Counted from the stretch's first letter, positions 32,804 to 45,613 are shown. The stretch: 64,000 bases of DNA from Siniperca chuatsi (GCF_020085105.1 NC_058043.1:15037167-15101166), one strand, 5' to 3'. The notes: a model not told the origin generated them from the letters alone. Translations and numbers: made by a program.

Positions 32804-34629
32804 AGACAAATGTTAAAACCCACCACATAAGCCCACATCAAACAATGTGCATCAAGTGATAACAACATAAACCTGGAGTACATCCAGCTAACTCATGAAC
32901 ATTTAACAGTTCGAAAGACTTTCTCACCCTGTTAGACCCTTTGGTACTCTAAATTTCTATCCAGAGCAAAGAGGCTCAAACGCTTTATATAGAGGGAAAA
33001 TGACTCCAGCCTTTGAAATTTCTCTCTTCCTGAAAATGTGAGACAGATCTCACACTGAATACCTTTTTCCTGAACTATTTTTGAGCACTTTTATTTACAT
33101 AGATTTTTTTAAAAAGACGTATTTTACCCAACTACTTCTGGAAAGTCAAGAATTATAGAGTAACCTACAGCTGAGATGTTTTTGAGGATATCCCATTTAA
33201 ATGCATTGAGTTTTCCTTGAATCTTATCAGTCAGACCTTTGAGAAAGCTTCCTTATTAAGACAAGACGATCATCTCTTTTGAGTGCTGAATAGGAAAGGG
33301 GTTGGTTGTCAAGGAACTTCAAATGGAAAGAAAAGTGACAGTCAGGATACCATATTTAACCTTTTACAGTGCCCATATGTGTTCAAATGGGCTGCTTTTG
33401 TACTTCTACTGAACAGTTTTTTCTTTTACTTCAGTATTATTAAAGTGAAGTAACATTACTTCTACATAGGTGGGATATTCTAGTCCTCCGTCCACCTCTG
33501 GCAAGTGTTCACAGTATGTGATACAATAGGGCCCAGGTTAGCATTCATGATCACAGCAGGGGGCAGTAGTGAATAGAGTTTCTACTGAGAGACACAGTGA
33601 CTAAGTCTAAAACAAGATGACTTGGGTTTTTTCCAGTATTTCTGGACAAGTTCATAAGTCTGTATTTTCTTCCAGTGAATGCTGTGCCTCTTCTACAGGG
33701 ATAAAATTGGAGTGTGATGAGTGGGCCTATATACCATATGGGTGATAGTAATCTCTAAAAATACAAACAGATGTATAGGCTGTGGTAGTCAGTGTGCTGG
33801 AATTTCACGTTCAAGAACTGATGGCAAAGAATTCAACATTAACATTTGTGTATAAAGAATTATTAACTTCAGGAATATTTCACCACAGGAATGTGTGAAA
33901 TGTCAATTGTAACTATTTTTTTCAAACAGTGCATGTTTTGTGAGTTCCACACTTATTTTTTCATGAATTATACTGAGGATGAGGTTTATAACATCAGGAG
34001 GTCTCTGCTGTGTTTCATGGTCTTCTACCCTTGAATTGCAGCTTTCAGTGCTTTGGTGGAGCAGCGTGGCTCCACAGGGTGACATTCGCTCGGCATGCTG
34101 TTGTTCTTGGGCGTTACTAAACGGTGGCTCCCGGGTTGCTCAGCCACCGTCCAAATCCTCCATTTCTGCACCTGTTTCCAAGACAACTGACATTTAAAGG
34201 GGCAGCTCTGGTTATTGACTGTTTGCCCTTGACCAGCACTCTGCCTGCACTTGAAAACTGTTTGGTTCAACCTGTGACTGTTTCATTATTTTCCACTGAA
34301 GCACTCTACAAAATCAGCTGTCACTTCATGGCAGCTGATAGCAGATGTTGTGGAAGAAAACTGCAAACTGCATGTGAACTTTTCCTTTTTAGTGGAAAAA
34401 TGAAACAGAAGAAGCTCCATTTTGCCTTGCCTCATCCATTTTACTTCAAGAAAAGATTTCCACTGAGGATAAATTTGAGTCATACTTTATGCTTAATGTG
34501 GGAAATCAGCCTAAATGGGGCAAGCCGGCCGCTGTAGATTCTGTTGAGTAATGGATAACAGGTTTATGTAGACACTGGCACCCCAGTGTAACCACCATGC
34601 CACCAAATTAAAATTAAACCACCTAAGAT
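32804..34629. other. Non-coding stretch
   Basis: No gene is recognised. A CTCF-core-like ACAGCAGGGGGCAGT is at 33553-33567, and a short hAT-like interior remnant at about 33410-33500. The 137-aa open frame at 34124-34537 has no family features. Confidence 0.35.
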
Positions 34630-36375
34630 GAATAATAATAATAAACTTTATTTATAGACCACTTATCAAGACAAAGTACAAAGTGCTTCACAAAGAGAGA
34701 AATAAAATACTACAGTGAATGATGAAATACACAAGGACAAAAACAAAATAAAAGATAATAACAATAAATAAAAACCAATAAAATAAACAGACAGCTCAGA
34801 TAAAATCAGGATATGCTTTCCGATAAAAATGCATTTTGAGAAGAGACTTAAAAGAAGACACTGACTCAGACAAACTAATTTCTTCGGGCAAGTTGTTCCA
34901 GAGCCTCTTGGCCCTGATGGCAAAAGCTCTGTCCCCCTTAGTTTTCATCCTGGACTCAGGAACAGACAGGAGACCCCTGCCCGAAGATCTCAAACTACGT
35001 GAAGGTTCATAAGGGATTAAAAGGTCTAAAATATAATCTGGAGCCAGGTCATGAAGAGCCTTCAAAGTAATCAATAAGATCTTAAAATCAATCCTAAAAC
35101 AAAAAGGGAGCCAATGTAAAGAGGCTAAAACAGGTGTGATGTGATCGTACCTCTTGGTCCTGGTTAAAAGACTAGCAGCTGAGTTCTGTACAGTCTGCAG
35201 TCGATTCAAAGTTTTTTGATTTAGACAAGTGAACAGACTGTTACAATAATCAAGGCGTGAGGAGATAAAAGTGTGCACAACAGTTTCTGCATCACTAAAA
35301 TTTAAAATAGACTGGATTTTTGTAATATTTCTGAGGTGATAAAAACATGATTGGCCAAGCTTAGTGATATGTTGCTCAAAACATAAATTGCTGCCGAACA
35401 GGACACTAAGATTTCTTTCAACAGACTTGATATGTTGTGACAGGTAAACAGTAGATGGCAGTATTTGTTTTGTGATATGTTCTGGCCCAATAACAAGGAT
35501 TTCAGCTGAACAATGAAAATAAATACCATGTCTGCAGATGACATCACCCAAGGGGAGCATATATGAGGAGAACAGTATTGGTCTCAGAATTGAACCTTGA
35601 GGCACACCATAATTGATTTGGGAAAACGACGACATGAAGTTGTTTATGGTGACACAAAACTTCCTATTGGACTAATAAAATGAGAACTAGTCTAGTGCAG
35701 TGCCAGATATGCCCACCCAGTGTCTTAGTCTATCTAAAAGAATGCCATGATCAGTTGTGTTAAAGGCAGCACAAGAATTGTGCACATGCCTGTGTTGGCA
35801 TTTATTAAAAAGTTTGAGAAGGGCTGTCTCTGCTGTGGTACTGACGAAAATCACATTGAAACTTTTCAAAGGTACTACTAATTTTTTTGAGAACTGGAAA
35901 TAAAAGGCAGTTTAGAGATTGAACCACAATTATCCAGGAGGGTAGGATCAAGCCCAGGTTTTTTTAGGACTGTTTGAACACAAGCAGTTTTAAAGTAATC
36001 TGGAACACAATCAGTAGACAGTGAGCTGTTCAAGATAGATGGTAAATGGGGCCTAATACAATCCATAATTTGGAATAAGAACCTAATTGGCATTTTGTCC
36101 AGAGGGCTGGAGGATACTCTCAAAAGAGACATGATTTCTATGAGTTCAGGCAGAGTAACAGCGGAAAATTTGCTCAAAGAATCCCAGAGAGGGTAAATGT
36201 AGTGGGGAATTTTGCGTTGCCTCGCAACACTTTTCTTTTTCCATTCCTTCTGAGCCATATGTCTATTTCCACTCAGCTGCTCCCAGCACAACGCCCCAGT
36301 ATGGATCAGCTCATTGAACTTTACTTTGAACTGGGCATTAAGCATGCTGATATAGTATTGTGGCTCAATAGGCAT
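34630..36375 (-). pseudogene. L2-like non-LTR retrotransposon fragment, inactive
   Basis: On the minus strand, reverse-transcriptase remnants run in order: PELIEIMSLLRVSSSPLDKM (35878-36375), then HNSCAAFNTTDHGILLDRLRHW (35687-35869), then GVPQGSILRPILFS and a long C-terminal part ending near RLWNNLPEEISLSES (34796-35635, 279 aa). The pieces are in different frames with stops between them, so the gene is broken. The catalytic motif expected after FHC is replaced by CSAE, so the enzyme would be dead even if joined. The 3' end at about 34630 has TTTATTATTATT-like repeats. This is a decayed, 5'-truncated L2/CR1-group LINE. Confidence 0.88.
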
Positions 36376-36918
36376 GCATGGTTATGTAATTAGAGAAAGT
36401 ACACTTAAACAAATTCTTAGATCAAGAGGTCTCTCCAGAAGAAAGCAGTACAGTAATCAGCAGGATGCTCTCCTTTAATTCGTGAGCAGTTACTGCACTC
36501 TGTACTGTACTGTACCCCAGAGGGGTTTCACTGAGGAAAAGGAGTCGTCTCCAGAGGCGAAATTACAGATGTGCAGTTGAATCTAGCCCCATAAAGCTAC
36601 CCCATAAATGTCCTGTATTTGTTCTTTGTGCAAAACAAATTAAAGTAACCTTTAATGCTGAAACAGGTTTTGGTTGAAGGCCTGTTGCTAGAAGTGTGGA
36701 GCAATAATTGATAATTGTTCCTTATACATACAGCTCCTATCCAGAAGTTTGATAATGTTCTATCTAATTACTTCTTTGCAATGGAATCATATAAGGTGAG
36801 GTGTCCATAAACAATGCTAAATGCATTAACTTGGGAATCTCCACATTCCCTTCCATTACAAATAGACATATGGCTCAGAAGGAATGGAAGAAGAAAAGTA
36901 TTACAAGAGAACGCAAAA
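36210..36918. repeat. Inverted repeat, 57-bp arms, at the LINE 5' side
   Basis: Arm 36210-36266 (TTTTGCGTTGCCTCGC to CCATATGTCTAT) and arm 36862-36918 (ATAGACATATGGCTCAGAAG to ACGCAAAA) are near-perfect reverse complements, separated by about 595 bp. The left arm belongs to the minus-strand LINE; the right arm is a piece in opposite orientation. Confidence 0.85.
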
Positions 36919-37218
36919 CATATTACAAGGGAACGCAAAAGTAGTCCTCAAAAAAATTCTCGCTATGAACTTTAGCGGGCTCCGTAGCTAGCTGTCCATT
37001 CAGTGTGTGCGCTGAAAGAAACTCTGGTGTTTGTGCACAGCCCTTGCTCTGTAAATGGGAAACAAAGTGGCTCGGACCGGGCCACACAACACTATTCCAG
37101 CTAATCTGCAACGGGGGCGTTCATACTCTTTCACAGGACAAGGGGCAGTGGGAGCGAGAGGGACAGTAAATCTGGCATATGCTACTGTGTAATCCGTGTA
37201 ATTGTCAAGAAGAAGAAA

Positions 37219-37401
37219 TGGCCAAGAAACAGCCAAAGAGGAGAAGGTCCGAATAACAAAAATTGAAAAAGAAGTTTTATGATCAGGCAAGGGTGAAGAG
37301 CTGTGTTAACATCATTCGAGGCTTTCCAACAGTGGAGAGACCTCCGAGAGTTGAAAGGCACGAAGACAATGCGGAGGTTGCTCTGTTTCTGCTTGGCAGG
37401 T
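37219..37401 (+). pseudogene. Decayed ORF start of a dispersed fish repeat-type gene
   Basis: MAKKQPKRRRSE then a stop, followed in the same frame by KKFYDQARVKSCVNI, then AEVALFLLGR before a GT donor-like site (GGTGGGTAAC). The pattern (basic start, RVKS.VNI...F, AEVALFLL) recalls an N-terminal module I associate with multicopy transposon-derived proteins in fish. The family is uncertain and the internal stop makes it a broken copy. Surrounding sequence to about 37560 is GC-richer than average. Confidence 0.35.
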
Positions 37402-37559
37402 GGGTAACATTAGTGTTGCTATGTTTCACAGAACCAGTTGGTCTGTATTGTTTTGTCTCGTTCGCTGTCTGGAGCTGGTTTGCTGCCGTCTTCTCCTCTC
37501 TGCATATTAGAGCTACAGCAGCAACTGTAGCGACAGTTTGCTAACCTACAACCTAAATA

Positions 37560-40500
37560 AGCTAACCCACAACCTAGCTAACGTTAGTTACATTACTTGC
37601 TGTGTCATTGTTCACTCTATATCATGGTATATTTCCGTACAATGTTTGCAAAGGCTTTTATAGACACGAAGACCGAAAAACACAAGTTTGCTAGCACAGT
37701 GGGATTAAAAAACTGATAGAAGATGCTCTTATGCTGTAAAAATCAACTTCAGGAGTAATCTTGATGCAGTGGATATTTTCAACAGGGAATAGGCAGGACA
37801 GAAATGTGTAAATTTGTATTTCCATTGCCATTGGAATACTTCAAGATTTAGTATTGCACCTCTATAAGACTGCTGGACAGATTTCATAAAAATATGGTCA
37901 AAATAGAGGCAGCATAGGCCAAGATCCTGATTTTTAAGATGGATTTATACTTGTTCTCCGTCAGATTTCACCTATTGATAGAACTGCCGACAACACTAGC
38001 TGTCTGTATTGTTCGTCATTAGGCCGTATTGTGCCTTGTCTCATTACTGAATAGAAGTCTACTGATGTGCAATTGCTGTGTTTACGATGTTTTATTCACT
38101 GCGATAGAGAGAGGTGATCACAGCAAGCAGAAGGTTTGAAGTGGAAATGGCTTTGCTAGATGTGTGTTGCAGAAAATGAGCAGAATACTGAGTCTTTCTT
38201 CAACTCACTTAATATTGTCTTCACCATCAACAACCTCCACTGACATCTGAAACTTGTAGGAGAAAACACAAGCACATGGTATCTCCATAGCAGCTGTATC
38301 CCTAAAGTGTGGTGGAGGCAGGCATCAGCTACAGTTTACGTCATAACCCCTTAACAAGGAACTATGAATCCAGCTTTAGTCACTAGTATAGCTAAGGTCA
38401 TATTAGCCTTCTGTCCAAAAAAACTGCCCTGCACTCACCCCCTGTAAAAAGTGCTGATGTGGGTAATAAATAAATAATGAGCAGAGTGATGAAAAAATGT
38501 AAACATTGATGCTGCAGTTTATAGTCTGGTAACGTAATATTGTACTAAACAGGTAATGGTAATGACTTTTCCATTTCCAAACACAATGAATTACTTTTCA
38601 TCTCGTCCACTGTGAATTTAAAGGTGACCAAGGGTGAAAAGCTTGTGAGTTTGCTGGAGCAACAGTAAGCGCATTCTTGAATTTGTTAATTCTACGGGCT
38701 TCGATTGAAATGAGTGAGAGACAAAGACAATATTCACAAAGACAGGTGCCAGTGTGATGGCAACATTTTATGGGTAAACCTCAAAAAACATTTGATCTTA
38801 TCGAAAGCCTTTTTGTGTGTGTGGATTTGACTAAGAAACGTTGTTCTCCTTTCTTGTACAGTGCTTGTGTAGCGCAGTATGGTTTCAGGACCATCACTTT
38901 TGTGTCTCACGCAGTTGTTTACCGCCATTATTCACAGTGTTTGTGTTTACTGTTTTGTGTCTTTATCTCCGACCCAAACCATATGGGGACTCGTAAAGTG
39001 CGTGGTACTCCTGTCAAGTCAGGAAGGTCTGTGACGGTAAACATTTGTTCAGTTTTTCAGCCTGTAAAAAGGAGCACTGTAATCAGGCTCAACGTTTCTT
39101 TTTTCAAAATGATCAACTCTAAAAATGACAAATGTAATTTAGAGCGGACAGTATTAAATTAGATTATTATGTAAATACTCATAAATCTGTGATTGCAAAT
39201 TAACAACATGCATTAAAAGTCTGTGACAGTTTACAAAGAGTCTCATTTGTTGTACATTCATTTATCAATTAAATGCGCCATTAAGAAGTTTAAGTCAGTG
39301 AGTAGTTAGATTATATTCCTCTTAAATGCTGATAACACATAGTTTTATTTACCTGTGGAGCTGGTTTAATTTTTTGACTGTGAGATACAATTTTATTGGC
39401 CTGGATTCTATTTAATATTTAACTAGATTTAGATAATTTCCATTATTCTATTTTTTTTCACTCTATCAAGCGAATCAAATACAGTGGTTATGCTTGTAAC
39501 GAGAACAAAGAGAAAAGACCATTTCTTTTTAAATTAGTTCTTTCCATTGAGGCAATGTTGGCTTTAGAAATTTTATTAAATAGATTAGATAGATACAATA
39601 GATTGGACCCAATTTATTTTCTGAACTTTTAACTTCCTGTGAAATGTCTCCAGGTATTTTTAGCACTTTAAAACTGCATTAATTCAATTTTGATCAGATG
39701 ATTCAGTGTTATATATTTACTTGCTGTTACTTCATTAACCCTGCAGATTATTCTATCATGCTTTACAAATAAATATCTTAGAGAAAATGACAACATACTG
39801 AATGAAAGACTAGTTTACCCAAAATTACTGCCATATCATTTGTGCAAACTCATGTTTTTCAAAAATGGGAATAGCTTTCTCTAGAGATTTATTCACTGTT
39901 TTGGTTCACAGTCGGGGCATCAGGCAGCACACTGCTGTATGAATCTCACTGTAACACACCCAAAATAAACAGAAAATGCAGATTTACTGAGTCATCTCTT
40001 AGCTGTTACAACACTCATTTACACATTTCCAATTACAGCAAGCAAAAGTTAATTAGACTGAAGACTTACAGCTGTACAAAAATTAGTCCCGGAGTCGTCG
40101 CAAAGAGACGTTATTGGTTTAGTCAGTTAATTCTGTCTCAAGCCGCATCAGTCTGTGAATTGTTGAGTTTAGTGGATGTTTTGTGAGTTGTTCCAACTAA
40201 TGAGGCAGTTACAATGTCAAAACCCGGAATAGCGAGATCAAACAAATAAATGAAGATGACAGAACTAGATCATATAAGCAGCTTTGCTGCATCTATTTAC
40301 ATTTTCATTGGTTTTGTGTCAGAAAAAGGTTATTTTATCTGAGTATTTTCTTTGTGATGAGTGCAGATGTTATGGCCAAGACTTATCTGGGGGCCTTTTG
40401 TTTTTATATATTCTGCAAGAGCAAGATTTTCCAGAAGTTACATGTCAGAGGGATTTGTCCATTCAAGACGCTCCTTACAAAATGTCATGTGCTGTTACAA

Positions 40501-40735
40501 TGTTCAAATCTCCTTGTGATGCCATGTGACATGCCTTTAAAGGTCATGCAGACAACATATTGTCATCTAGAAAAAGGCCCATGTGAAGTTAAGGAAAGAC
40601 AGCTGAAAGGCAGACAGAGAGATTCAAGACAGACAAATGGAGAAAAAGAAAGGACACTTGATGCATATTCACTCCAACATACATCCCCTAACAAGGGCTT
40701 TCAAGGTCACCAAGATGAAAAAGCGAAACCATAAT
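37560..40735. other. Non-coding stretch
   Basis: No gene or clear repeat is recognised. The 130-aa open frame at 38770-39162 and the 126-aa frame at 40354-40734 match no family I know and have AT-rich, non-coding-like composition. Confidence 0.35.
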
Positions 40736-40739
40736 CTTG

Positions 40740-41290
40740 AAGTCCCACTTTTCCCTCTCCCTGACGAACACCACCCTCCCCCTCATCTCTTTGTTTTTTT
40801 CCTCTTTCTCTTTCTGTCTCTTTCACTCTCCTCTCCCTGTGTCGTCTCCGTGATCGGACGGCAGACAGCGTGTAAGTGCTCTAACCCAGAGAAGTCTCCA
40901 GGAGCTCTTGTGATTGGCTGTGCTCTGCAGCACAGTTCACAATCGATTAAGGCACGGTGAGCTCCCGTTAACAGCTTTTCTCTGCTGCTCCTGTGGCTTT
41001 GATACTGTCACACAGACTCCAACTTCGCCCTTAACCCTTCAACCACTGTCCTCTCTCTTTCTCTTTGTCTCTCTCTCTTTACACTTTTCCTTTCATTTTC
41101 AAAGTCCCAGACTCCCTCACTCTATTGCCTCTCAAAGACATTTCTTGCAACTCTCACTCTGGGCTTGTGCTACTCTCTCTTCTTTTTCTTAAGAGTTCTT
41201 ACTCTTAAGTCACTTAGAGCCTCTTCTCCCTTCGCTCACCTTGTCCTGTCATCTTAAATTTCAGTCACTTTTCTGTCCCCAGGGAGAAAG
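40740..41290. other. Pyrimidine-rich tract
   Basis: The plus strand is strongly C/T-rich (many CTCTCTTTCTC words), interrupted at about 40845-40975 by a more balanced segment. It could form a triplex or be a degenerate CT microsatellite. No coding gene was accepted. Confidence 0.5.
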
Positions 41291-42007
41291 AGAAAAAGAC
41301 AGAAAGAAACAGAGATAAAAGAGAGATGTTCTTTATGGCAATCATGCAAAAAGTTGCCAAACATAATGGATGATGTCTTGCATAATATTGAATGACTTAA
41401 GCCTTCATACATAGGCATGCCTGTTTATCTGTATGCAGGGGTGTTTTAGTCAGGGAATAGTGAAGCTAACGACTCACGGCCCCACAGCCCAGTATGAATT
41501 ACGTTCATATTCGACGATTCTGCACCTCACAATTAATGTCCAGTGCACATTTGCAGTGCAGGAAGAAGTGAGCCCTTTATGGAGCGATGCATAAAATAAG
41601 GGTGTGGCGGTCGGGGTGGGGGATGAGAGTATTGTGCGTTCCGACACAGACCTACAATTGCTTTTTTATGAACTGTAACCACAATCTTTCCCTAACTTTG
41701 ATGACAACATATACCATATACGTTTTTCATTAGACATAATCCTGGGTTTTTATGATTATGTGTGTTTTTGTCTGCCGAAAGGCGTGGACCCAAACATGGG
41801 GGCCCTTATTCAGCATATTCAGTTGTGTTTTATTATGAAATACCGTCACTGTTTCTCTTAACAAAGGCCGGTAAGTAAAATTCATTTTTTTCTTCTTCTG
41901 TCTTCTGTCCAGAGTAGAATAAAGACCTGAACGCCCACAAAGGAAATAATAATGCTCTCTCTCTCCAAGCAAACCTAAATCTAATTGTACAGTAAGTAGA
42001 AACAAAC

Positions 42008-42521
42008 TATATAGCCAAGAATATGTAGATACCCCTGTCCACATACTTAGGTGTGCTTTTGGTCTTCTGGGCTGCTTTTCATTGTTTGGCCAATTAGTTC
42101 CAAATAAGTGACATATTAATGCTACAGCGTACAATCATATGTTAGACAACATGTGTACTTCCAGCTTTGTGGCAACAGTTTGGGGAAGGCCCAAAGCAAG
42201 GTCCATAAAGAAATGGTTTTCTGAGTTTGAGGTTTTTTAGAACTCGACAGGCCCACAAAGAACCCTGACCTCAACCCCATCCAACACCTTCGGGTTCAAT
42301 TGGGGCAGACTGTGAGCCAGGCCCTATCACCCAACATCACTAACGCTCTTGTGACTGAATGGGTGCAAATCGCTGCAGCCAGCTTCCAAAGTCATGTAGA
42401 AAGTCTTCCTAGAAGAGTGGAAGCTGTTATAGTAGCATGTTAACACCATGGTTTTGGAATGAGATATTCAACACATTAGGGCCTAAAATTCAGGTGTCTG
42501 CATACTTTTGGCTGTGTAGAG
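42008..42521 (+). mobile_element. Tc1/mariner-type element remnant, non-autonomous
   Basis: Inverted ends: CTATATAGCCAAGAATATGT at the left and CATACTTTTGGCTGTGTAGAG at the right. The interior keeps a degraded Tc1-type transposase C-terminus in plus orientation around 42261-42440 (PDLNPIQHLRVQLG, VESLPRRVEAVI), with the rest deleted. About 514 bp, so transposition-incompetent. Confidence 0.75.
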
Positions 42522-42930
42522 TACGCTGAAATTTCAGATTGTGCAGACTAAAGCTCATACAGTATCACACTCTTTATTAATATAATAATAATAATAATAA
42601 CTCTTGAGTAATATTTACTTAAGAGTGGTCTAAATAGTCCTTTACCAAATACTTAAATAATCACTACAAATGCATGTGTTTAGTTAGTTTCGTGTATTGT
42701 GTTTAGTTTATTTGTTAGTGTTTAGCTGTTGATTCAGTTATTTATACATGAAATGTGCTGAGGTCCTGAGGCAAAAGGCAAGGTAAGGTGCGAGGTAGAT
42801 TTCATGTTGGAGTTTAATGTTGTTTTTCTTTCCTTTTAATGTGGAAACAAATCTTGATTTCAGCATGTGAATACAACACAAATGTCTTTACATTATGCTT
42901 AAATGTGAGAAAATATCAATTCACCTCATT

Positions 42931-43645
42931 CCTCCTCTCTGACACCACCGACAGAGAGTCCAGTGTGGAGCTGGACTCTGTCGGTGGTGTCAGAGAGGAG
43001 GATGCTGGCCAAACTACATGCCATCCTGGACAATGTCTCCCACCCACTCCATGACGTGCTGGTCAAACAAAGGAGCACCTTCAGCGGAAGACTCATCCCC
43101 CCAAAAAGCACCACAGAGCGCCACAGGAAGTCATTCCTGCCTGTGGCCATCAAACTCTATAACTCCTCCCTCTAAGTGTTAGTCTATATGACCCTAAGTC
43201 ATTAAACTGCATATTGATCATTAACATCACTGCAATACTTGAAATAACTGTGCAATATTCTGTGTTAATACTGCTGTGCAATATTCTCTATTTTCAGTTT
43301 AATTTATTGATATTTATTCATATTTCTATTACTGCTGTGCAATATCCACCATCTCATAATCATCTTAATAAGCTACACTTAACTTGACAGTTCATGCACT
43401 ATTACTTATTACTTACATTATTGCATTGTATTATTATACCATACATACTTATCATCAACCAGTAAATCCACTCTGTACTTTACACTTATTTTAATTTGTA
43501 CTTCATTTATCTTACCTGTATTATAGCGTATTATATTTTGATTTGCTTAGTACTTCTATTCCTGTGTGCACTGACATGATAGTGAGCAGCTGTAACAAAA
43601 GAGTTTCCCCTCGGGGATCAATAAAGTATTTCTGATTCTGATATG
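42931..43645 (+). mobile_element. 3' end of a non-LTR retrotransposon with palindromic 5' junction
   Basis: An open frame up to 43175 encodes the ORF2 C-terminus (MLAKLHAILDNVSHPLHDVL, ERHRKSFLPVAIKLYNSSL). A 3' UTR follows, ending GGGGATCAATAAAGTATTTC then TGATTCTGAT. At the 5' side 42931-42963 and 42971-43001 are inverted copies of each other (CCTCCTCTCTGACACCACCG against CGGTGGTGTCAGAGAGGAGG) around a 7-bp loop. The element is 5'-truncated and dead. Confidence 0.82.
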
Positions 43646-44371
43646 TATATGATCATATATAATTCCACGTTTGTGTGAAAAGCAGAAATGGACATTTAAA
43701 AAGCAACTGAAGCTGTGACCTCCTCTCTTTCAGTGGTAGTTATAGCCTTGTGTTTGGGTGTAATTGTATTTGACAACAAGATAAATATTGTATAACAAAA
43801 TCACCGCCTTTGCTTTCTTTTGCTCCTTGCCAGCAATTAAATCATTACTCTCTTGCAGCTTTTCTGTTCTACCATGTAATCTCCGCCTCCTCTGGATGAA
43901 AGAAAAAAAATCACTATGTTTATGTACGAGTAGAAATGCAATTCATCCAAAACTGCGACCAAAATGCGCATTTCCAGCTTTTTGTGGGGCTGTTCATGTA
44001 GCAGCTAGCAGTGGAAGACAGCATTGCCTGAAGAAAATTATGTGTTTTTTTCCCCATGGTTTTTATTGTCAAAAGGCAGTGAACCATTCTTTCAGATACA
44101 CAAAAGATGTGCAGTGAGAGAGGCCAATGGCTCGATCTGCCCAGACAGTGTTCTTTTCTTCTCCCCTTTTTCTATTTTCTCTATTGTGGCTCACAGAAAA
44201 AGCTTTAAGTGGCATTTAACTCTTCTATTTGCTGCAGACATAGCCTACAGCAACTAAACTCTGGCATTTTCTCTCCATGTGTACGTGAACATACCATTAT
44301 CCCAGATATATTTCTATTCTATCTTTGGGTGATTCTGTTCTATGAGATTCATTCTTCATCTTGGGAATGCA
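43646..44371. other. Non-coding stretch
   Basis: No gene is recognised; the overlapping open frames of 66-109 aa lack family features. Confidence 0.35.
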
Positions 44372-45539
44372 TATCTGTGATAAAATATTCTAAACTCAAG
44401 GTTCACTAGCTAGCTTTTTCTGGAGCTTTTGAACAAATCCCTTGGTCTTCTTCAGCAAATGGACCTGACTCAGGTCTCATCACATGACCTAAGTACCAGG
44501 GGATAGTAACGGCCAAGTCCAAATAGAACTGTTTTCTGATCATAGTTAGTTTTAGACCTTTAAAAAGAAGAAAAGATTGTGGTCTTCGTTAAAAGAAACA
44601 TTGACAGTTGGTAGGAAACAGGAAACGATCAGTGATCTCCCGTGGCAGTGTTTTGTTGACCCATCCATCCAGCCTGCCCTCTCTCTGCAGACATTATGGC
44701 TCTATAACAACGTCACAATATTTCCTCCTCTTCCTACGGCTGCAAGGGGGCTTATTCACTTGAACGTAAACATATGTTCCATTTAGCCATTTGCCGAACG
44801 ACTGATGCTAACATTATACTTGGGAGGACTTTATACTAGGGGGTCTTCCCTGCTTCTGTTTAAAGATGGGCTTTGGCGTTGGATGTGAATAGCCTCCTTG
44901 ATGTTTCTAAAGTTGAAAATGATTAGTCACTTTGAAATGTTTCCTTCAGTTCAGTTTAAAGATTCTCTCTAGATTTTTTCTAAGCTAAGCAATCCTACAT
45001 GGTAGAGTGCTCTTCAGTACATCAATAAGTGATCGCTTCCAGTTCATAATGCCTTGCTGTTACGGCACTGAGGTGACATACAAGACTACCTAGTCTTCAG
45101 TTACGTTCAGTTAGGTACAAAGGTAGACCTGTACAAGCACTGTTTATATGGTTAATAGCTCAACAGCCATGTATTTACAACAGGGTTATCACATCATGAT
45201 TGTTTCTGTAGCTTTTGCTGTCTTTGAGTAAGCTTTTAACCTGCTGAGCTCCGACACACAACGCTACTGATTCAGTCAGTGACACTGATGATTCAGTATA
45301 GTCCACTAAATTTGAGGATTTGGTGTTAAAAATGTGTTCACACGTAAACTAAATGTCTCTCGGGCCATCCAAGTCCTTGAAGTTGACTTTCCAGTCCACC
45401 TGTTATCAAGTGACTGAAGTTCTGTACTCAGGTCACATGATGACACCTGAGCAAATTCGCTTAAGAAGGTGGTGGGATATAATCAGAAGTTCCAGAAAAA
45501 ACTTTTAGGTGAAGCTTGAGTTATATTTTATCACAGATA
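44372..45539. repeat. Large inverted repeat, ~1.17 kb overall
   Basis: Arm 44372-44500 (TATCTGTGATAAAATATT, GCTTTTTCTGGAGCTT, CAGGTCTCATCACATGACCT) pairs with arm 45423-45539 (GGTCACATGATGACACCTGA, AGAAGTTCCAGAAAAAAC, ATATTTTATCACAGATA). The spacer contains the dispersed repeat at 44563-44712. Arms are diverged but clearly collinear. Confidence 0.75.
44563..44712 (-). repeat. Dispersed repeat, inverse copy of 28568-28712
   Basis: TAGGAAACAGGAAACGATCA and TTTTGTTGACCCATCCATCC are the reverse complements of the corresponding blocks at 28.6 kb. Confidence 0.7.
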
Positions 45540-45613
45540 CTCTATTTTATTCTGTTCTATTCTATTGAGAGTGAAAGTTCATTCTCGGCCATGGAAACGG
45601 TAGTTGACAAAGC

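Noticed and set aside
38770..39162. 130-aa open frame as a new gene
   Set aside because: AT-rich, no recognisable domain, no splice or promoter context.
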